This document shows positions 1 to 12,367 of a stretch of DNA of 64,000 nt, piece by piece. This DNA is from Nematostella vectensis. Taxonomy: Eukaryota > Cnidaria > Anthozoa > Actiniaria > Edwardsiidae. The notes under the pieces are model-generated. The model was not told where the DNA came from and did not search any database. It saw nothing but the letters and a program-made list of their open reading frames with translations. Position 1 is the stretch's first letter, and each line of letters starts with the position of its first letter. The position numbers were made by a program, and so were the translations under genes. The stretch spans positions 17,878,953-17,942,952 of the forward strand of contig NC_064036.1 in the NCBI RefSeq assembly GCF_932526225.1, in the 5' to 3' direction.

Positions 1-1
1 T

Positions 2-1881
2 ACCACATTCAACTCACCACATGGCAGATACCGTTTCTGTCGACTCCAATTTGGTTTCATTTGTGCTCAGGATGTCTTTTAGCGCAAGGTTGACGAGACC
101 TTCGGCGACCTCCCTGGCGTGACTGGAATCGCAGACGACATCATCATCTATGGCAAAACTCGTGCCGAGCACGACAGTAATCTGAAGGCTGTCATGCAGC
201 GTGCTCATGAAAGTGGTATACGGTTTAACCCTGACAAGTGCAAAATCGCTTGCACTGAGCTGTCATTCTTCGGACATGCCATCAGCTCCTCTGGCCTCAA
301 AGTCGACCCAAAGAAGATTGAAGCCATCATCAACATGGACCCCTCTACGAGCCTGACAGATCTGCAGACCTTCCTAGGAATGGTGCAATTCCTCAGTCGC
401 TTCATTCCTAACCTTTACTGTGTTTCAGCAGTGCTCTGGGATCTAACCAAGAGCAGCAGTGATTTCCAGTGGCACACAGAGCACCAGGCAGCAGTTGTAC
501 AGATCAAGCAGCTCATCACCTCCCCAGGCTCCCTCAACGGTCGTAAGCCTGTGACCATACAGGTAGACGCGTCCTCTCGAGGCCTAGGTGCTACTCTTCT
601 CCAGGAAAAAGGCCCAGTGGAGTACCGGAGCAAGCTCTTGACTGAGACTGAACAGCGCTACTCAAACATCGAGAGAGAAATGCTAGCCGTTGTGCATGGC
701 CTCGAGAGATCACAGTCTCCGATGGTCTGATCCTCAAGGGCACCCGCATCATTATTCCAAAGACCCTACAGGCTGACGTCCTCAAGCAACTCCACTACGC
801 CCACCAAGGTTCTGAAAAATGCAAGCTACGCGCAAAGGGCTCCGTCTTCTGGACAAACATCAACACGGACATCGAAGACATGGTGAAGAGTTGCGCCCCT
901 TGTCAGAGAAATGCAAGGATGAACACCAAAGAGCCATTGACACCGCACGACGTGCCGTCCAAGCCGTGGCACACCCTTGGCTCGGATTTGTTCTTCTGGA
1001 ACAACGCATGGTACTTGCTCGTCGCAGATTACTACAGCAAGTTCCCATTGGTCCGCAAACTAAACGATGTTAGGTCTGAGACCGTCATCAAGCACATGAA
1101 GTCTATCTTTGAAGAGAACGGAATCCCCGAGAAGCTGATCACCGGACACGACACGCAGTACACTTCATCAATATTTGGCGACTTTAGCAAAACATATGGA
1201 TTTGAACACACGTCCACAAGTCCATACCACTCCCACGCTAATGGTTTCATCGAAAGGAACGTGCAAACCGTCAAGAATGTGCTTCAGAAATGCAAGGAGT
1301 CAAATTCTGATCCACACCTAGCCATGCTGTGCCTCCGCACCACACCGATCGACCATAATCTGCCCTCACCTGCAGAACTCCTGAATGGCCGAGTCTATCA
1401 GTCTAACCTACCTGGAGTTTCCAGAACAGCTAGGCTGGACTCAAAGGTAGACCATGATGCCAACTCCAAGCTACAAGCCAGACAGGACTTACAGAAACTC
1501 TACTATGACAGATCATCGAAGGAACTTCCACCACTTCCACCCGGTAGTAATGTGTCAGTATTCAACCCACACAACAAGAAGTGGGAACCCGGCACGGTAC
1601 GCAGTCAGAGGTCAGCTCCCAAGTCTTATAATGTTGAGTTGTCAACAGGTAGTAGGTTCACACGGAATCGGAAACACCTACGGCCATCAGCGGTACCTGC
1701 TGAGAAGCCTACCGATCATCCAGATATTCCTGTTGATGGTGATACAGCACAGTCAACATCCAGTGATGGTCCGAGCCTCGCAGCAGGAAAGGCTACAGTA
1801 GAACCTCCCATCATCGCAAGCCCCCAGCCTTTGCGTCGCTCAGCTCGAAACATCAAGCCGCCTGACAGACTGAGCTTGTAG
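2..1881 (+). pseudogene. Decayed Ty3/gypsy retrotransposon pol: RT end, partial RNase H, integrase
   Basis: The segment reads as the 3' part of a Ty3/gypsy polyprotein. The N-terminal piece has the RT 'FNSPHGRYRF' segment and the catalytic ADD box (GIADDIIIYG, near 121-150). The start of RNase H (VDASSRGLGATLL, then EREMLAVVHG) follows. The second piece is an integrase with an HHCC-type zinc region (HYAHQG ... CAPCQ, about 796-906), a core with GSDLF and NGFIERN, and a C-terminal region ending at the stop at 1879-1881. It is broken in several ways. There is an in-frame TAG at 80-82. The distal half of RNase H, including the DHKP region, is missing. The join near 700-724 also changes frame. 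Where the second integrase Asp is expected (usual SDNG motif) the sequence reads TGHDTQY, so that residue appears lost. The element starts outside the window. It is a dead copy; the family assignment is firm, the clade is not. Confidence 0.9.
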
Positions 1882-2027
1882 AACACTTGATATGTTTAAG
1901 CAAGCATGATTTCACAACACTTATTTTGTCTTGCTACTGTTTGATACACTGTTAACTTTGGACATTGCTATACCTGATTAGCATTATCAGTTTAGAGACA
2001 CTGAACATTGATTGTAATAGTTTACTT

Positions 2028-2041
2028 AGGAAAAAGGGGGA
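2028..2041 (+). other. Polypurine tract of the decayed Ty3/gypsy element
   Basis: A 14-nt all-purine run (AGGAAAAAGGGGGA) lies 147 bp after the pol stop and directly before a TG dinucleotide. This is the expected place and composition for the plus-strand primer next to a 3' LTR. Confidence 0.75.
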
Positions 2042-2365
2042 TGTCATGGTATCCCTGTGGTATAAACACATGTGCTAGAACCCGCCATCTTGAATGGTAC
2101 ACACAAAGCTAGAAGCTCTATTAAAAGGTTGAGTTACCAGAACCATAACACACTTGTTTTGTCAGTTTTCGGGGCGCGCTTCATACCGTATAAACAAATC
2201 ACTAAATGTAGATATATGGTAGTATTCTACATTTATTCAGCTTTAAAACGATGTATTAATTCGCAATATTTCGTTAAATATTCGCCCGTCAAGACGCATT
2301 CTACGAGAGCCGGTCGACGACCCTTTCCACTATCCTTAAGATAGTCTGCGATGCTTTCCCTATAC
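2042..2365 (+). mobile_element. Probable 3' LTR of the decayed Ty3/gypsy element
   Basis: The sequence begins TGTCATGG immediately after the polypurine tract and has a TATAAA-like site at about 2062. The right edge cannot be fixed because the 5' LTR lies outside the window. The next polypurine-like junction at 2366 suggests the LTR ends before it or is interrupted there. Confidence 0.5.
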
Positions 2366-2570
2366 AAAAGGGGGATGTCACATAATGTATGTTATAGTTT
2401 CCCGCGTTATGATAATTTATGCGTAATAAAGATGGCCTCCATCGTGCACGGTGCATACCATAACAGTGGCACTGAACGACATAACAATGTTTGGAAATCA
2501 TCTGTAGACTATCATGATTAAAAAAATTATAGTTTTTATCCTCATCATATATACAAACTACGTACATAAA
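2366..2570 (+). mobile_element. Second polypurine tract/LTR-like start
   Basis: AAAAGGGGGATGTCA at 2366-2380 repeats the polypurine/LTR junction seen at 2032-2046. The following DNA differs from the first LTR but contains AATAAA followed by GATGGC. It may be an LTR fragment of another Ty3 family nested in or next to the first. No end or target duplication was found. Confidence 0.3.
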
Positions 2571-3840
2571 AATGAATGAGTAAACATTTGATTTTTCCCC
2601 TTGTTATGTAAATAAGATCGCCAAATTTTTTTGCAGTCCAGTGACTGCAGGCCTATAGGCAGCGTACGCCCCTGGATTTGAGTGCTTGGCAATATTTCAC
2701 AAAAAAAACGCTACTTCAATCCACTCGTTTTACCTTTAAGAACAGCCGATTTCAAGCTACGAACAAGCTTCAAAACCATTCCCTGGGCTACCTGTGGTAG
2801 CACCTTGAAATCCAGCTTGCTACTTCCCTTTTTAGCGGAGCCAGCGTGGCCGTAGGCCGCGCGCGGAGCTCCATAGGTATAGAAATGTGGTATAACTATG
2901 CGACTTGGTTTTGTGGTCATTGCGCGGGTACCCTGTGGTGTCACTCGCCAGCCAGCCAGTCAGTCAGCCGCGCAACTCCCAGGCCTCACTCGGCCCCGTA
3001 ATGGCGGCTAAATACAAGCACGGAGCAAGGGAAAAGTTCTTGTTATGTGTTGATTATTTCTTTTTGCCTCAAATTTTGTGACTTAAGGATAAAGTCAACT
3101 AGAGGAGATCTACTAACATTCATTCACGCCAAGATTTATGAAAGGATATGTCTGGTTTTAGCTAGTAAATTTAAGTAAGTAACAGTTCACATTAAAATGC
3201 GAACACAACCACAAGAAAGCGACAAAAACTATGCAAGGTGAGTTTCAGACGACGATTTGTATTGTCTATTGAGGATATGACAGTTATTGGGCTTTTTTTT
3301 GTTTTTTTTTTTTGTTTGCTTTGAGAATGCCAGTACTTAACTTTGTTATTAGATTATTTGAGCATAACACCTTTTGTTTTGACATTCTTTATTTTTGATT
3401 CTGTTGAAATATTTCATAAAGGCTAACCAATATCGTGTTGCATTTGTCATATACTGGTAAGAAGACCGTTCTTGACTTATATCATGTGCTTTTAGTACTA
3501 AGAAGATACATATCCTTAGAAGATACACCAACTTTTTCAACATACAACAGAAATTTTCCTTACCGAGGATAAAAACAAAACAAAATTCAACCCCTATTGC
3601 TAATATGTATTGTTGTTATTGTCTGCATCTTTCATCTCATGTGTTTATTTTTTTTCAATAGTTGTGGAAATTAGTCAGATTATAAATGTTTTGATGAAAA
3701 GATTGTTTTGAAAGGAAGTCACTCTTTTATGAAGCAGTTATGAACCAGGGACTACCTGAGGGCCAAGATGAATGCTAAAGACTGGAAGACATGAGAATTG
3801 AAAACCATGTCTTGAAAGATAACAGTAGAGAGTTCTAATT
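2571..3840. other. Intergenic DNA without recognised genes
   Basis: No supported coding region was seen. It contains a T-rich run near 3292-3314 and a 17-bp word (CCTGGGCTACCTGTGGT, about 2782-2798) that recurs near 31839. The short open frames have no recognisable domain or compositional support. Confidence 0.6.
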
Positions 3841-4050
3841 CACTAGCCATTTGATACCCCTACACACATGGTCCCAGGAAAGGGTGGGGGGGATTAGACT
3901 TTAACAAAAGCCTGTTTCCAAGTTAAGAGTAAAAAATAGTCAATACCACCACCCCTCTTTATATATTCTGGTTAAAAAGTAATCTAAAACCCCACATTAA
4001 CCCCTGACCTCCCCAGGACCATAAGGGAGGGGGCTCAAATGACTAGGGCA
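3841..4050. mobile_element. Foldback MITE-like element with long imperfect inverted ends
   Basis: The left end (CTAGCCATTTGATACCCC, then ATGGTCCCAGG) matches the reverse complement of the right end (CTAGTCATTTGAGCCCCC, then ATGGTCCTGGG) over about 36 bp with scattered mismatches. The element is about 210 bp and has no coding capacity. The arrangement fits a non-autonomous DNA transposon or foldback repeat. No clear target-site duplication was identified. Confidence 0.65.
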
Positions 4051-4159
4051 TTACTATGTGATTCAGCAGTACACACTCAATAGGTACACACTCAACTAAA
4101 AACAAACTTTTGCTTTTTAAATAATAAATCTGTAACGAAAACAGTTTTCCATCAACCTA

Positions 4160-4812
4160 AAGAGAATGGGAAAGGGGATATTTAAGGAAAGTACTGAATA
4201 TAATTATCACATTATTGTTATTATATTTTATTTTTAAACATTTAAAGAAAGGTCATATTTCTTCCTTTTCCTTCTCCCTGTTGACTATTTTTATGCAATT
4301 GATACTCTTTGTTATTTCCCCTCTACACCAAAAATAAATTAATGAACAGATTTGATTTTTAAATTAGAAATTTTCATTTAGTATTTTCACTTATATCTTC
4401 TTTTTAGGATTTCCTTTCCAAGTCTCTTTTCCATTACATTTATTTTAAAGGTTTATATTTAAATCATTGGAATGGTTGGATCCAGGGTTTCTAAAAACAC
4501 AAAAATATAATGCATTACTTGTTGTATATTTGTAGATATTAATTCCCATGGGGATGGGGATGGAAAATGTAACATTAAAACTTCAGTTTTGCATCTTATC
4601 TAAAATTGTGTCTGACACTATATTCTATCTTTGAAATCCTGTTTCATCCATTACTTGTTCTTCGCAAGGACAAAGCTTGTCAGAATGCAGCTTTACAAAT
4701 GTACATTTAATGGAACTTTTATTAAGGGGAAGGGTTTTTTAGGGCAAGATACTTAAACTTTATAACACTAGCAACAACCATGTTCTTTTTCAATGATAGA
4801 ATTCTGTTCACA
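4160..4812. repeat. Copy A of a diverged ~0.65-kb tandem duplication
   Basis: It shares an ordered series of landmarks with 4868-5475: AATGGGAAAGGGGA, then CTCCC-TTGA-TATTTTT and CAATTGATA-TCTTTG, then TCATTGGAATG or CTTTGGAATG, CAAAGCTTGTC, and AATGGAACTT. The landmarks sit 660-710 bp apart between copies, so many small indels have accumulated. No open frame is conserved between them. Confidence 0.7.
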
Positions 4813-4867
4813 TAGCTTGGATAGCATAGACATGGCCTCTTTAGAGGCCTGTGGTGGTAAAAGGGTT

Positions 4868-5475
4868 AAGATAATGGGAAAGGGGAAATATCAAGATATG
4901 CTCAATCAAATTATTTTCATAACTGTTATATTTTTTTCAACAAACCTTTCAAGTTGAGTAAATTTCCTTTATATCTCCTCTCCCGTTGATTATTTTTTAG
5001 TCAATTGATATTCTTTGCTTCCTCTCTTCCCCAAACATAGATCAATGAAAGGGCTTGGTTTGAATTTTTTTCTTCATTGCATTCATTTTGGAGTAGGCCA
5101 CCAGCAATAAGGCCACTATATGGTAAAGGGTGGGTGCACCAACATGTAATGCATGAAAGGAGATATATTTTTGGATTTTAATTTCCAGACATTTTTCTGA
5201 ATATTCGGTCCAATAAAGGAGAGAACTGCCACTAAATCAGTACATAAAAATTACAGTATGGCATCTAAATAGTCTAAATATATTATTTTAAATCTTTGGA
5301 ATGCTGTTACATCCATGACATATTCTGCACAAGGGCAAAGCTTGTCGGAGTATTGTTTTGATTTAAAAAAAATATTCATAATGGAACTTCTATGATGGGA
5401 CATAAGAATTTACCATTAGACTCTTGACAACTTTGACAGCCATATTCACACCAGGAATTGTGTTTGTTAACTTTG
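4868..5475. repeat. Copy B of the diverged ~0.65-kb tandem duplication
   Basis: Second copy of the block at 4160-4812, with the same landmark order. CAAAGCTTGTC lies at about 5337 here and at about 4671 in copy A. Whether this is a local duplication or two copies of a dispersed repeat cannot be settled from one window. Confidence 0.7.
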
Positions 5476-8036
5476 ATGTACTGCATAATTTAAATTATTG
5501 AATAAGGCCTGGATCCATTTGGTTGGTACAATAAATAAATAAATAAATCTCAGTAAAGAGCAGGATCCTAGATCCCCCAAAAATACCTCAATCAGTCAAC
5601 AAATAAGGTGTTCAATGCTGGCTCCGCTTTTAGGCAGTGCCTAAATCTATATTATCGCCGCATATGTCAGCCTGATACCGACATCAAGAGGGATTATCAA
5701 TGCTTTTCAACCGATATTTATCATCGAGTGATGGCTGCAAGATGATATGATTATATATAAGATTATATGCACGCACCGAAGGAGCAGATGCTTAATCCTA
5801 AATGCCAAACTTCTGGGTAAAAATCATGTTAATGTTAACATAATTTGAAACCCCCAAGGGATAGCAGTAATACATTGCCAGAGATTTTAACCGAAAATTA
5901 GATATTTTTCTCTAGACTTAATCATCCTTCCTTATACCTATTTCATTTATAAAAAAATCATGATAGATTAGAAAATCACTTTATCTCGTCCAAAAACGCT
6001 AGTGGAAAGCACATTAAGCATATGAGGCTTGTTCAGGGCGGGGGCGGATCCAGGATTTCTAAATGGGGGGTGGATGTTCGGCGTATAGAAGGCTTATAAC
6101 TGATCCAGTAGTTCTTGGTAGGTCACTACATAGATCTTACGATACTTTGCGCTGAATTGGATTTGTCGTGTCAGCAAAGTTAAGCAGGAGAAGAAAAATG
6201 GACAGTACCTTCCGTCCCTCAGACATTTATTTTCTTCAGACAAAGAGACTTTTGAATTTTGTTACTCAAAAAGAGGGGAGGTGGATGTCCACCCCACCCC
6301 ACCCCCTGGGGGGGAAGTCCAAGTGTGCACAACTCTTTTTCCTCCTCCCCACCTTCTCTCTTATATTACCCCCTCCCCCCACATTCCTCCGACTGATGAG
6401 GTCTGCCAGAGACCTGGGGCGAATGCATGTAGACGAGGTTCTTGGGTAAACAAAAAAAGGGCGGCTAAATAAGCCAGGTTCTAGATACGCGCCAATGCTC
6501 ACAAGACCAATAAACTGTTAATTATAGAAGATAGCCTTGACTTGAGGTTATTGTTTGTACGTATTGGGGCTATCGCAGGTTTATATTGCAGGGAGTTAAA
6601 AGACACCTATTCTCAATTAAAAGAATGGCTGAGCCTCTTCCCCACGCTCGGTCCAGTCCCCTTATGATAATCGAATCTTAGCTATTAGATGGACCTACCC
6701 GACTAATTATTTGCATGGTGAAAAGCCGGAAAAGAATTGGCTGCGATGCGCTTTCATAAAAAATAAATAAATCTCTATTCTTTTACGCTATTCTATGACG
6801 TTTGTATTAAACGTCCAGAACTTTCCTACACTAAATAACAGATTGAAAAGTTTGTGAATTTGTCGCATAAATGGAAATCGGTTATTTGATTAATTAGAAG
6901 TTCAAAGCATATTTTCCAAACACATTTCACCTTCGCTATTAAACTTCGGACCTTCAAAAGGCACTTTGTATCAATGTTTTCTTATTTGGCACGTCTATGC
7001 CGTCTTTGTTTTGCTCCAGACTTCTCCGCGATCACCAAGTCTGCGACATGTAGCTCTGCGACATGTAGCATGTGAGTATGAGACCCAAGGGGCGATCATC
7101 ATTAGCAGCGTTTAAACTCGCAGACTTATCCCTTTACATGGATCAGGGGTCTTGTAAAATAGCGTGTTTGACATTCTCAGCATTGAGAATGTGACAAACC
7201 TCCCATCTTCGCTATCTGAACGTGTCGTGATCCATTCTGGATTGACAAGACGTGAAGAACACTAACGGAGAAAGCTTTTTCTAATCGAAACAATCAGGCC
7301 TTCAGTTCCAAAACGCGATGAACAAGCATGAATGGAAAAATGATTGAAACGTGTGTAAATTGTGTAAAATTCTGTGCAGATTTCGTGAGCAACGTTGTGT
7401 AGATCGTCGTTTCAAGTTTCCAGACGAGACCAGACTCGAGCCTCGCTATTCCCATATCTAACGGGTGAGTCCATTATTCTCCCTTCAAAGTCTTTCCCTA
7501 TTAAACACCCAACTAATTCTATCTTCTATATTGAAAGGAATGTTTTAAATGTTTTAAATTGTGCACGTAAGATTCGTCTGAACTGTAACTACTTTGCTTT
7601 GTTTTTAAAAGATAAGCTCACCAATTCCAAAATCTAATAAACACACTTGGCATGATTTAGATTATCCGACAACTTATTTATTTAAAAATTCTCAGATTCA
7701 TTACAGTATATCCGGTGAGTCTGATTTTCGTTGTAAACATGTACTTCTAAGAAAAACCCTACTTCCACACTGCATCTAAGTACATTTTGATAAGCTGTGA
7801 CAAATGCCACATTACTTTGATCGTCTACTTTCGATCGATTTTTCAGTAGATACGTGTGTGTCCTTTGAACTCACTTTCTCCAGGTTCTCGATACCATCAC
7901 GGTGTGGACGTCTTTGCTTTGTCATAACCCTTGCATTTTGTTCCATGGGAGGGGCGGGGCCTGGATCATCAAGCGTGACAATATGGCCGTTCATCAGATC
8001 CATTAGGAGGGGCTGAACACTACATTGAAAACAGCC
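5476..8036. other. Gene-poor intergenic DNA with repeat fragments
   Basis: No convincing gene was found. Visible items are an (AAAT)n run near 5530-5547, a G-rich repeat end near 6039-6070 (GGGGCGGATCCAGGATTTC, a relative of the MITE end at 12368), C- and G-rich tracts at 6290-6375, and a doubled CTGCGACATGTAG near 7041-7069. Open frames of 60-93 codons here lack any family signature. Confidence 0.6.
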
Positions 8037-8607
8037 ATGACCATATCCCTGACCAGAACCATTGCCATGTCCCGTACCAGATACCTGACCAAATACCTTA
8101 CCATACCCATTACCAGATACCTGACCAAATACCTTACCAGATCCCTGACCAGGTCCATGACCAGATCCCTGACCAGATACCTGAGTAGATCCATGACCAG
8201 AAACCTGACTAGATACCTGACCATATACCTGGCCAGATCCATTGCCATATCTCTTACCAGATACCTGACTAGATCCATGACCAGATACCTGACTAGATCC
8301 ATGACCAGATCCTGACCATATACCTGACTAGATCCATGACCAGATCCCTGACCAGATACCTGACTAGACCCATGACCAGAAACCTGACCAGATACCTGAC
8401 CATATACCTTGCCAGATCCATTGCCATATCCCTTACCAGATACCTGGCCAGATCCCTGACCAGATACCTGACCAGATACCTGACCAGATACCTGACCAAA
8501 TACCTTACCAGATACCTGACCAAATACCTTACCAGATACCTGACCAGATCCCTGACCAGGTCCATTACTAGATACCTGACCAGATCCATGACCAGATAGA
8601 TACCTGA
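8037..8607. repeat. 12-bp minisatellite (about 47 units)
   Basis: Variants of GACCAGATACCT and GACCAGATCCCT are repeated head to tail, with a few degenerate units at the left edge. Because 12 is divisible by 3 and the unit lacks stops, frames stay open on both strands (four-residue repeats such as TRYL and VRYL). These frames are not taken as genes. Confidence 0.9.
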
Positions 8608-10766
8608 CCGTACTCGGCAGAATATCTGTAAGAATGGCACAAAATTGATATAAAAAGCTAAGCTAAATAGACATTTGTTACACAGTGTTGGAACCTGTCA
8701 TTAATCTTGGACTATGTCGATACTTCCTTTTATTCAATTTCCACGACATTATCATAATTGTAATTTTTAACAAAGTGTTTGTGCTTGACTTGGGTGCGGC
8801 CCTGTTACCCCTGCTTCTGCTAATTGTTGGTTAGAAAAGGCTTTAGCAGAGGAATAGTCTCCATTAATTATTCCTTCCTGAACCCGGTTGGAGTCGTAGT
8901 CGACAAAGGAGGGGGGCTGGGACCTAGTAACTTAAAGCGGATAGCAAAGCTTTTACAGTTATTGATTGTTTTTAAACATAACATCCTCATTTCCTCAACT
9001 ACAGGTTTTAGTATCCGTGAGGTTTTCAACTGTGCTTTGCAGAATATAGTATACCTCCTTTATTATTTGATTCGCTTCAAATTTGTGTGCTCAAAAGCAC
9101 TTGACTCTTACTACCAAGCAATTTATTTTTTAGGTCCATTCCGACATTATTTTTTCATAAACGAATTTGTTTGTAAATAAGTATGCAGATTACCAGCTGC
9201 TTTTGTTAATTAAAACATTTCGAAGCGCTTTTTTTTTGTCGAAATCTGTGGAATCGCTTTCGAAGGACACAATAAAATATATTTAACAATAAGTGCACGG
9301 AAGTCACCCATTAAATAAGGGAGATCAAGATGGTTTATCATTATCAGGAATAATTATAAAGTGAAGCGCTAAACATGATTGTACATTTAGATTTTTTAAA
9401 TTATAATAAACAAAACATTTTTATCAAAAAAGCATTGAAGATTATACTATTAATTGTAGCTATTTCAGGAACTATTTATCGGCGTTGTGTGCGCTGTAAA
9501 GCAATCGACAATTTTCGTTTATCTTATCTTTGAAATTTGTCAGATGAATTTTTGTGTGATTGGGAGGTCGTGCTGAGGTACTTCATATTGGCTTGTTCCC
9601 AAGGCTTGCTTAATCGTGTCGTGAATTCTAAAAAATAATAAAACAATATAAAATATTTACTGTAAATAAGCAATGAAAACTTGTGCTTTATGATAAAAGA
9701 TAAAAGCCGCATATTAGTAGTGGGGAATGTCCGGTGTGACTAACTGCCACTTCTCTCGCATTCTATCATCAAACCGAGACCTATTTACCTAATGAATCCC
9801 GTCATATAAAACAGACCTCATTACAAGAATGAAGTAGTAGATCTCGGATCAATCTTCGTCATCTGTGACTGCTCCAAAGAAATTCCGCGCCATTGCAAAA
9901 GAAAGCGCCGAGAAAGCTTAAGTATCTTACAAGAAAAATCCGAGTATCCCTTTACCGTTTTCAAGAAGCGCAAGGTTTCACGGCCCGATTAAATAATCAA
10001 GTGGAAAACATCTTTAGAACCAAAAAAGAAGTGGGCCGCGTGGACTGTTCCAGAACGGTAGAACTGCTAACTAAAAGCTAAACAGCGAGAGAGAAATATC
10101 CATCACCGGGGAGCTGAGTAATTAGCTGATAATTCGGCCGTGGGGGTTTCTCGTTGGTTGGAGTATGGATAATATTCATTGGAGGAGAAGATCGATTTTA
10201 AACTGTTAACCGTTCTTAAGGTGATACCGTATAAATACCGTCCAATGGACTTAAATTGGAAGTCATTTAAGAGCAGCCGGCGTAAAGGTATGGCCAAATA
10301 TGCTTCAAGCTTTTAGTAGGATTTTGTCAATTGTGGTCAGCCTTGACAAATGAGACATTACACGAGTGGTCTGATAAGCGTCCGATAGTTATATTCTTTT
10401 TGAAAAGCCTTCTCCAGTCTGTCACAAGACAAACGCCAGAACGCCAAAAAAAGCTTAGGACTTGGTAGCGCTTTGGCTTTTTTAATAGAAATTAGGTGTC
10501 AATAGGCCGTTTCACGTATTTTCCTATTTCATACTTTTTATATAACATGCTGACATAGCAAACAATTGGCAACGGTAAATAAATTATGTGGTTCGTGTAT
10601 AGATCATCTGGGTACACCGTTTACTTGCTTGCGAGAGTCACATGGTTCGACTTAAAGAGATCGATACCTATTCCATTTTCTAGTCAAACTTCAGCTGGCA
10701 ATTTCTTTATATCCTCAACGTGTAGTGAAACACTTATAATACTCTTCATATCTACTCTTCATACCC
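8608..10766. other. AT-rich intergenic DNA without recognised genes
   Basis: No supported coding sequence or RNA gene was seen. The longest frame (8824-9180, +) has no domain signature and low-complexity AT-rich codons, so it is left uncalled. Confidence 0.6.
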
Positions 10767-10827
10767 TACTTCATGTAGGGTTAGGGTTAGGGAGATGATG
10801 CCAATCCATGGTATCTTACATGAAGTA
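10767..10827 (+). mobile_element. 61-bp palindromic element with TTAGGG-like core (copy 1)
   Basis: It is bounded by the inverted 11-mers TACTTCATGTA (10767-10777) and TACATGAAGTA (10817-10827). The interior begins GGGTTAGGGTTAGGG and continues to a TGCCA...CATGG segment. The same structure occurs in reverse orientation at 27302-27360. The telomere-like hexamers belong to this dispersed repeat and do not mark a telomere. Confidence 0.8.
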
Positions 10828-12367
10828 AATAACTAAAAATTAAACAGATCTACTCTACTCGAAAATATCGCTACTCCCTTCCCAGTTTCTGTTGTGCTGT
10901 GTTTCATGGAAACGGTTGTTACGCAGTAAATAGTGAGAGACGCTGGAGTTGGTAGGTTGGTGGATGACGAGATGGTTTTTGCATTTGGTGTATTTGTGCT
11001 ACTAAAAGCAGGAAATGGGTGAACGCAAAGGTAAGTAGTAACTGTTGGTAAGAACAAATAAATTAGTGGTTTTGACACTAGTGCCATTCGCTCACTTCTT
11101 CCAGATTCCGCCATCTTAAAGATACCTTTGCCCCACCTTGTACTGAATGACAAATCATGAGAAAAAATGTCAAAATAACCACCAGTCTTCTTTTTTTTTA
11201 TGAAATCAAAAAAAGTCGTTTTTTTATGAAATTAATAAAAAAAGGCCACTGCTCCCAAAAATCAGGCGATGTAGATAAATGTTTTCTCCGTGGTAATTTG
11301 CTAGGATAACAAAAGATAACAAGAGAGCTTCTGTTGGATACATTTTCCTTGTTGAAGGAAAATGAGGGATTTTACAAATCAGGAATATATCAGGGATTTA
11401 ATCTTGCATTAATTTGTCGGAGAGTGTCTTGGAGGGAATACCCGGCCGTCACAATGTTTTATGAGACTTTTACCATTTTCTTCTTGACATTTCGAAGGTG
11501 GTCCGCAAAACCCTGACTTTAATGATTTTCTTAATGCTCTGAGATGTGGCCCGATTAACTTATTGGATCGGTTACGGAAACTAGGGGAATAGCGCTTTGA
11601 CGAGCCATTGTTGGTAAGATCCATACATCAAACCTTATTCGCTTTACGGTATTATACAAGATCGTGTAAGATACGTTTTAAATTTCATATGAAAGAAAAA
11701 ATGCAAGAAAAATAGGCCGAGGCGATAGAAAAGATAGAAAAGATGGATTTTTTTTAATTAGCAGATCTGAATCCGATAGATAGTTAGTTATATACCACGG
11801 GTTTTCCAATTAAAAAATAAGAACAAAAAGAGAAAAGAGGCCATTGAATCCAAATATCCATACTACCTCGATAATAATGTTTCCTTTTTGCAAAGCGAGC
11901 CGGAACTTCATGAGTTCTAGATTATTCTTTAACATCCAAAACATTTTTAAGTAGTATCGGTTAAAAGCTGCTGAGACTATTAAGGGCTACGATACGGCCC
12001 GAATCACGCGAGAAGAATTCATCAGACGGTATAAACTGACGAACGGCATGGCTTATTATATTACCATAATAATATTAAAGCAATACTCAGATACTGTGTT
12101 GTCGCAAAAAAAAACTTTTTACTCTCTAAACTAAAAACATAAAATGATGAGAATGATTCTTCTTTTTTTCGTTTTTCTTTATAATCCTAGTTGTTCTTTT
12201 TATTGAGTATATATAAGTTACATTCTCGAACAATGTGGTGACTATTGAAAATCTGACACACAAAAAAAACGCGAAATTCACCTTAATATTTAAAATCCCT
12301 AGAAAATAATATATTTTATGAAAAGGTTAAAAAGTTTTGTATACAAAGGGAAATCTCTAATACAAAA
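10828..12367. other. AT-rich intergenic DNA without recognised genes
   Basis: Several A- and T-runs occur, and the segment near 11192-11240 holds a doubled TTTTTTTATGAAAT motif. Short frames at 10833-11153 (-) and 11334-11516 (+) have no recognisable features. Confidence 0.6.

Noticed and set aside
8003-8640. Open frames with TRYL/VRYL repeats
   Set aside because: Products of the 12-bp minisatellite on both strands.
8824-9180. 118-codon open frame
   Set aside because: No start context, domain or codon signal; AT-rich background easily gives such frames.
10777-10794. Interstitial telomere (GGGTTAGGGTTAGGG)
   Set aside because: Only about 2.5 hexamers, and the same motif sits inside a palindromic element found again at 27302-27360.
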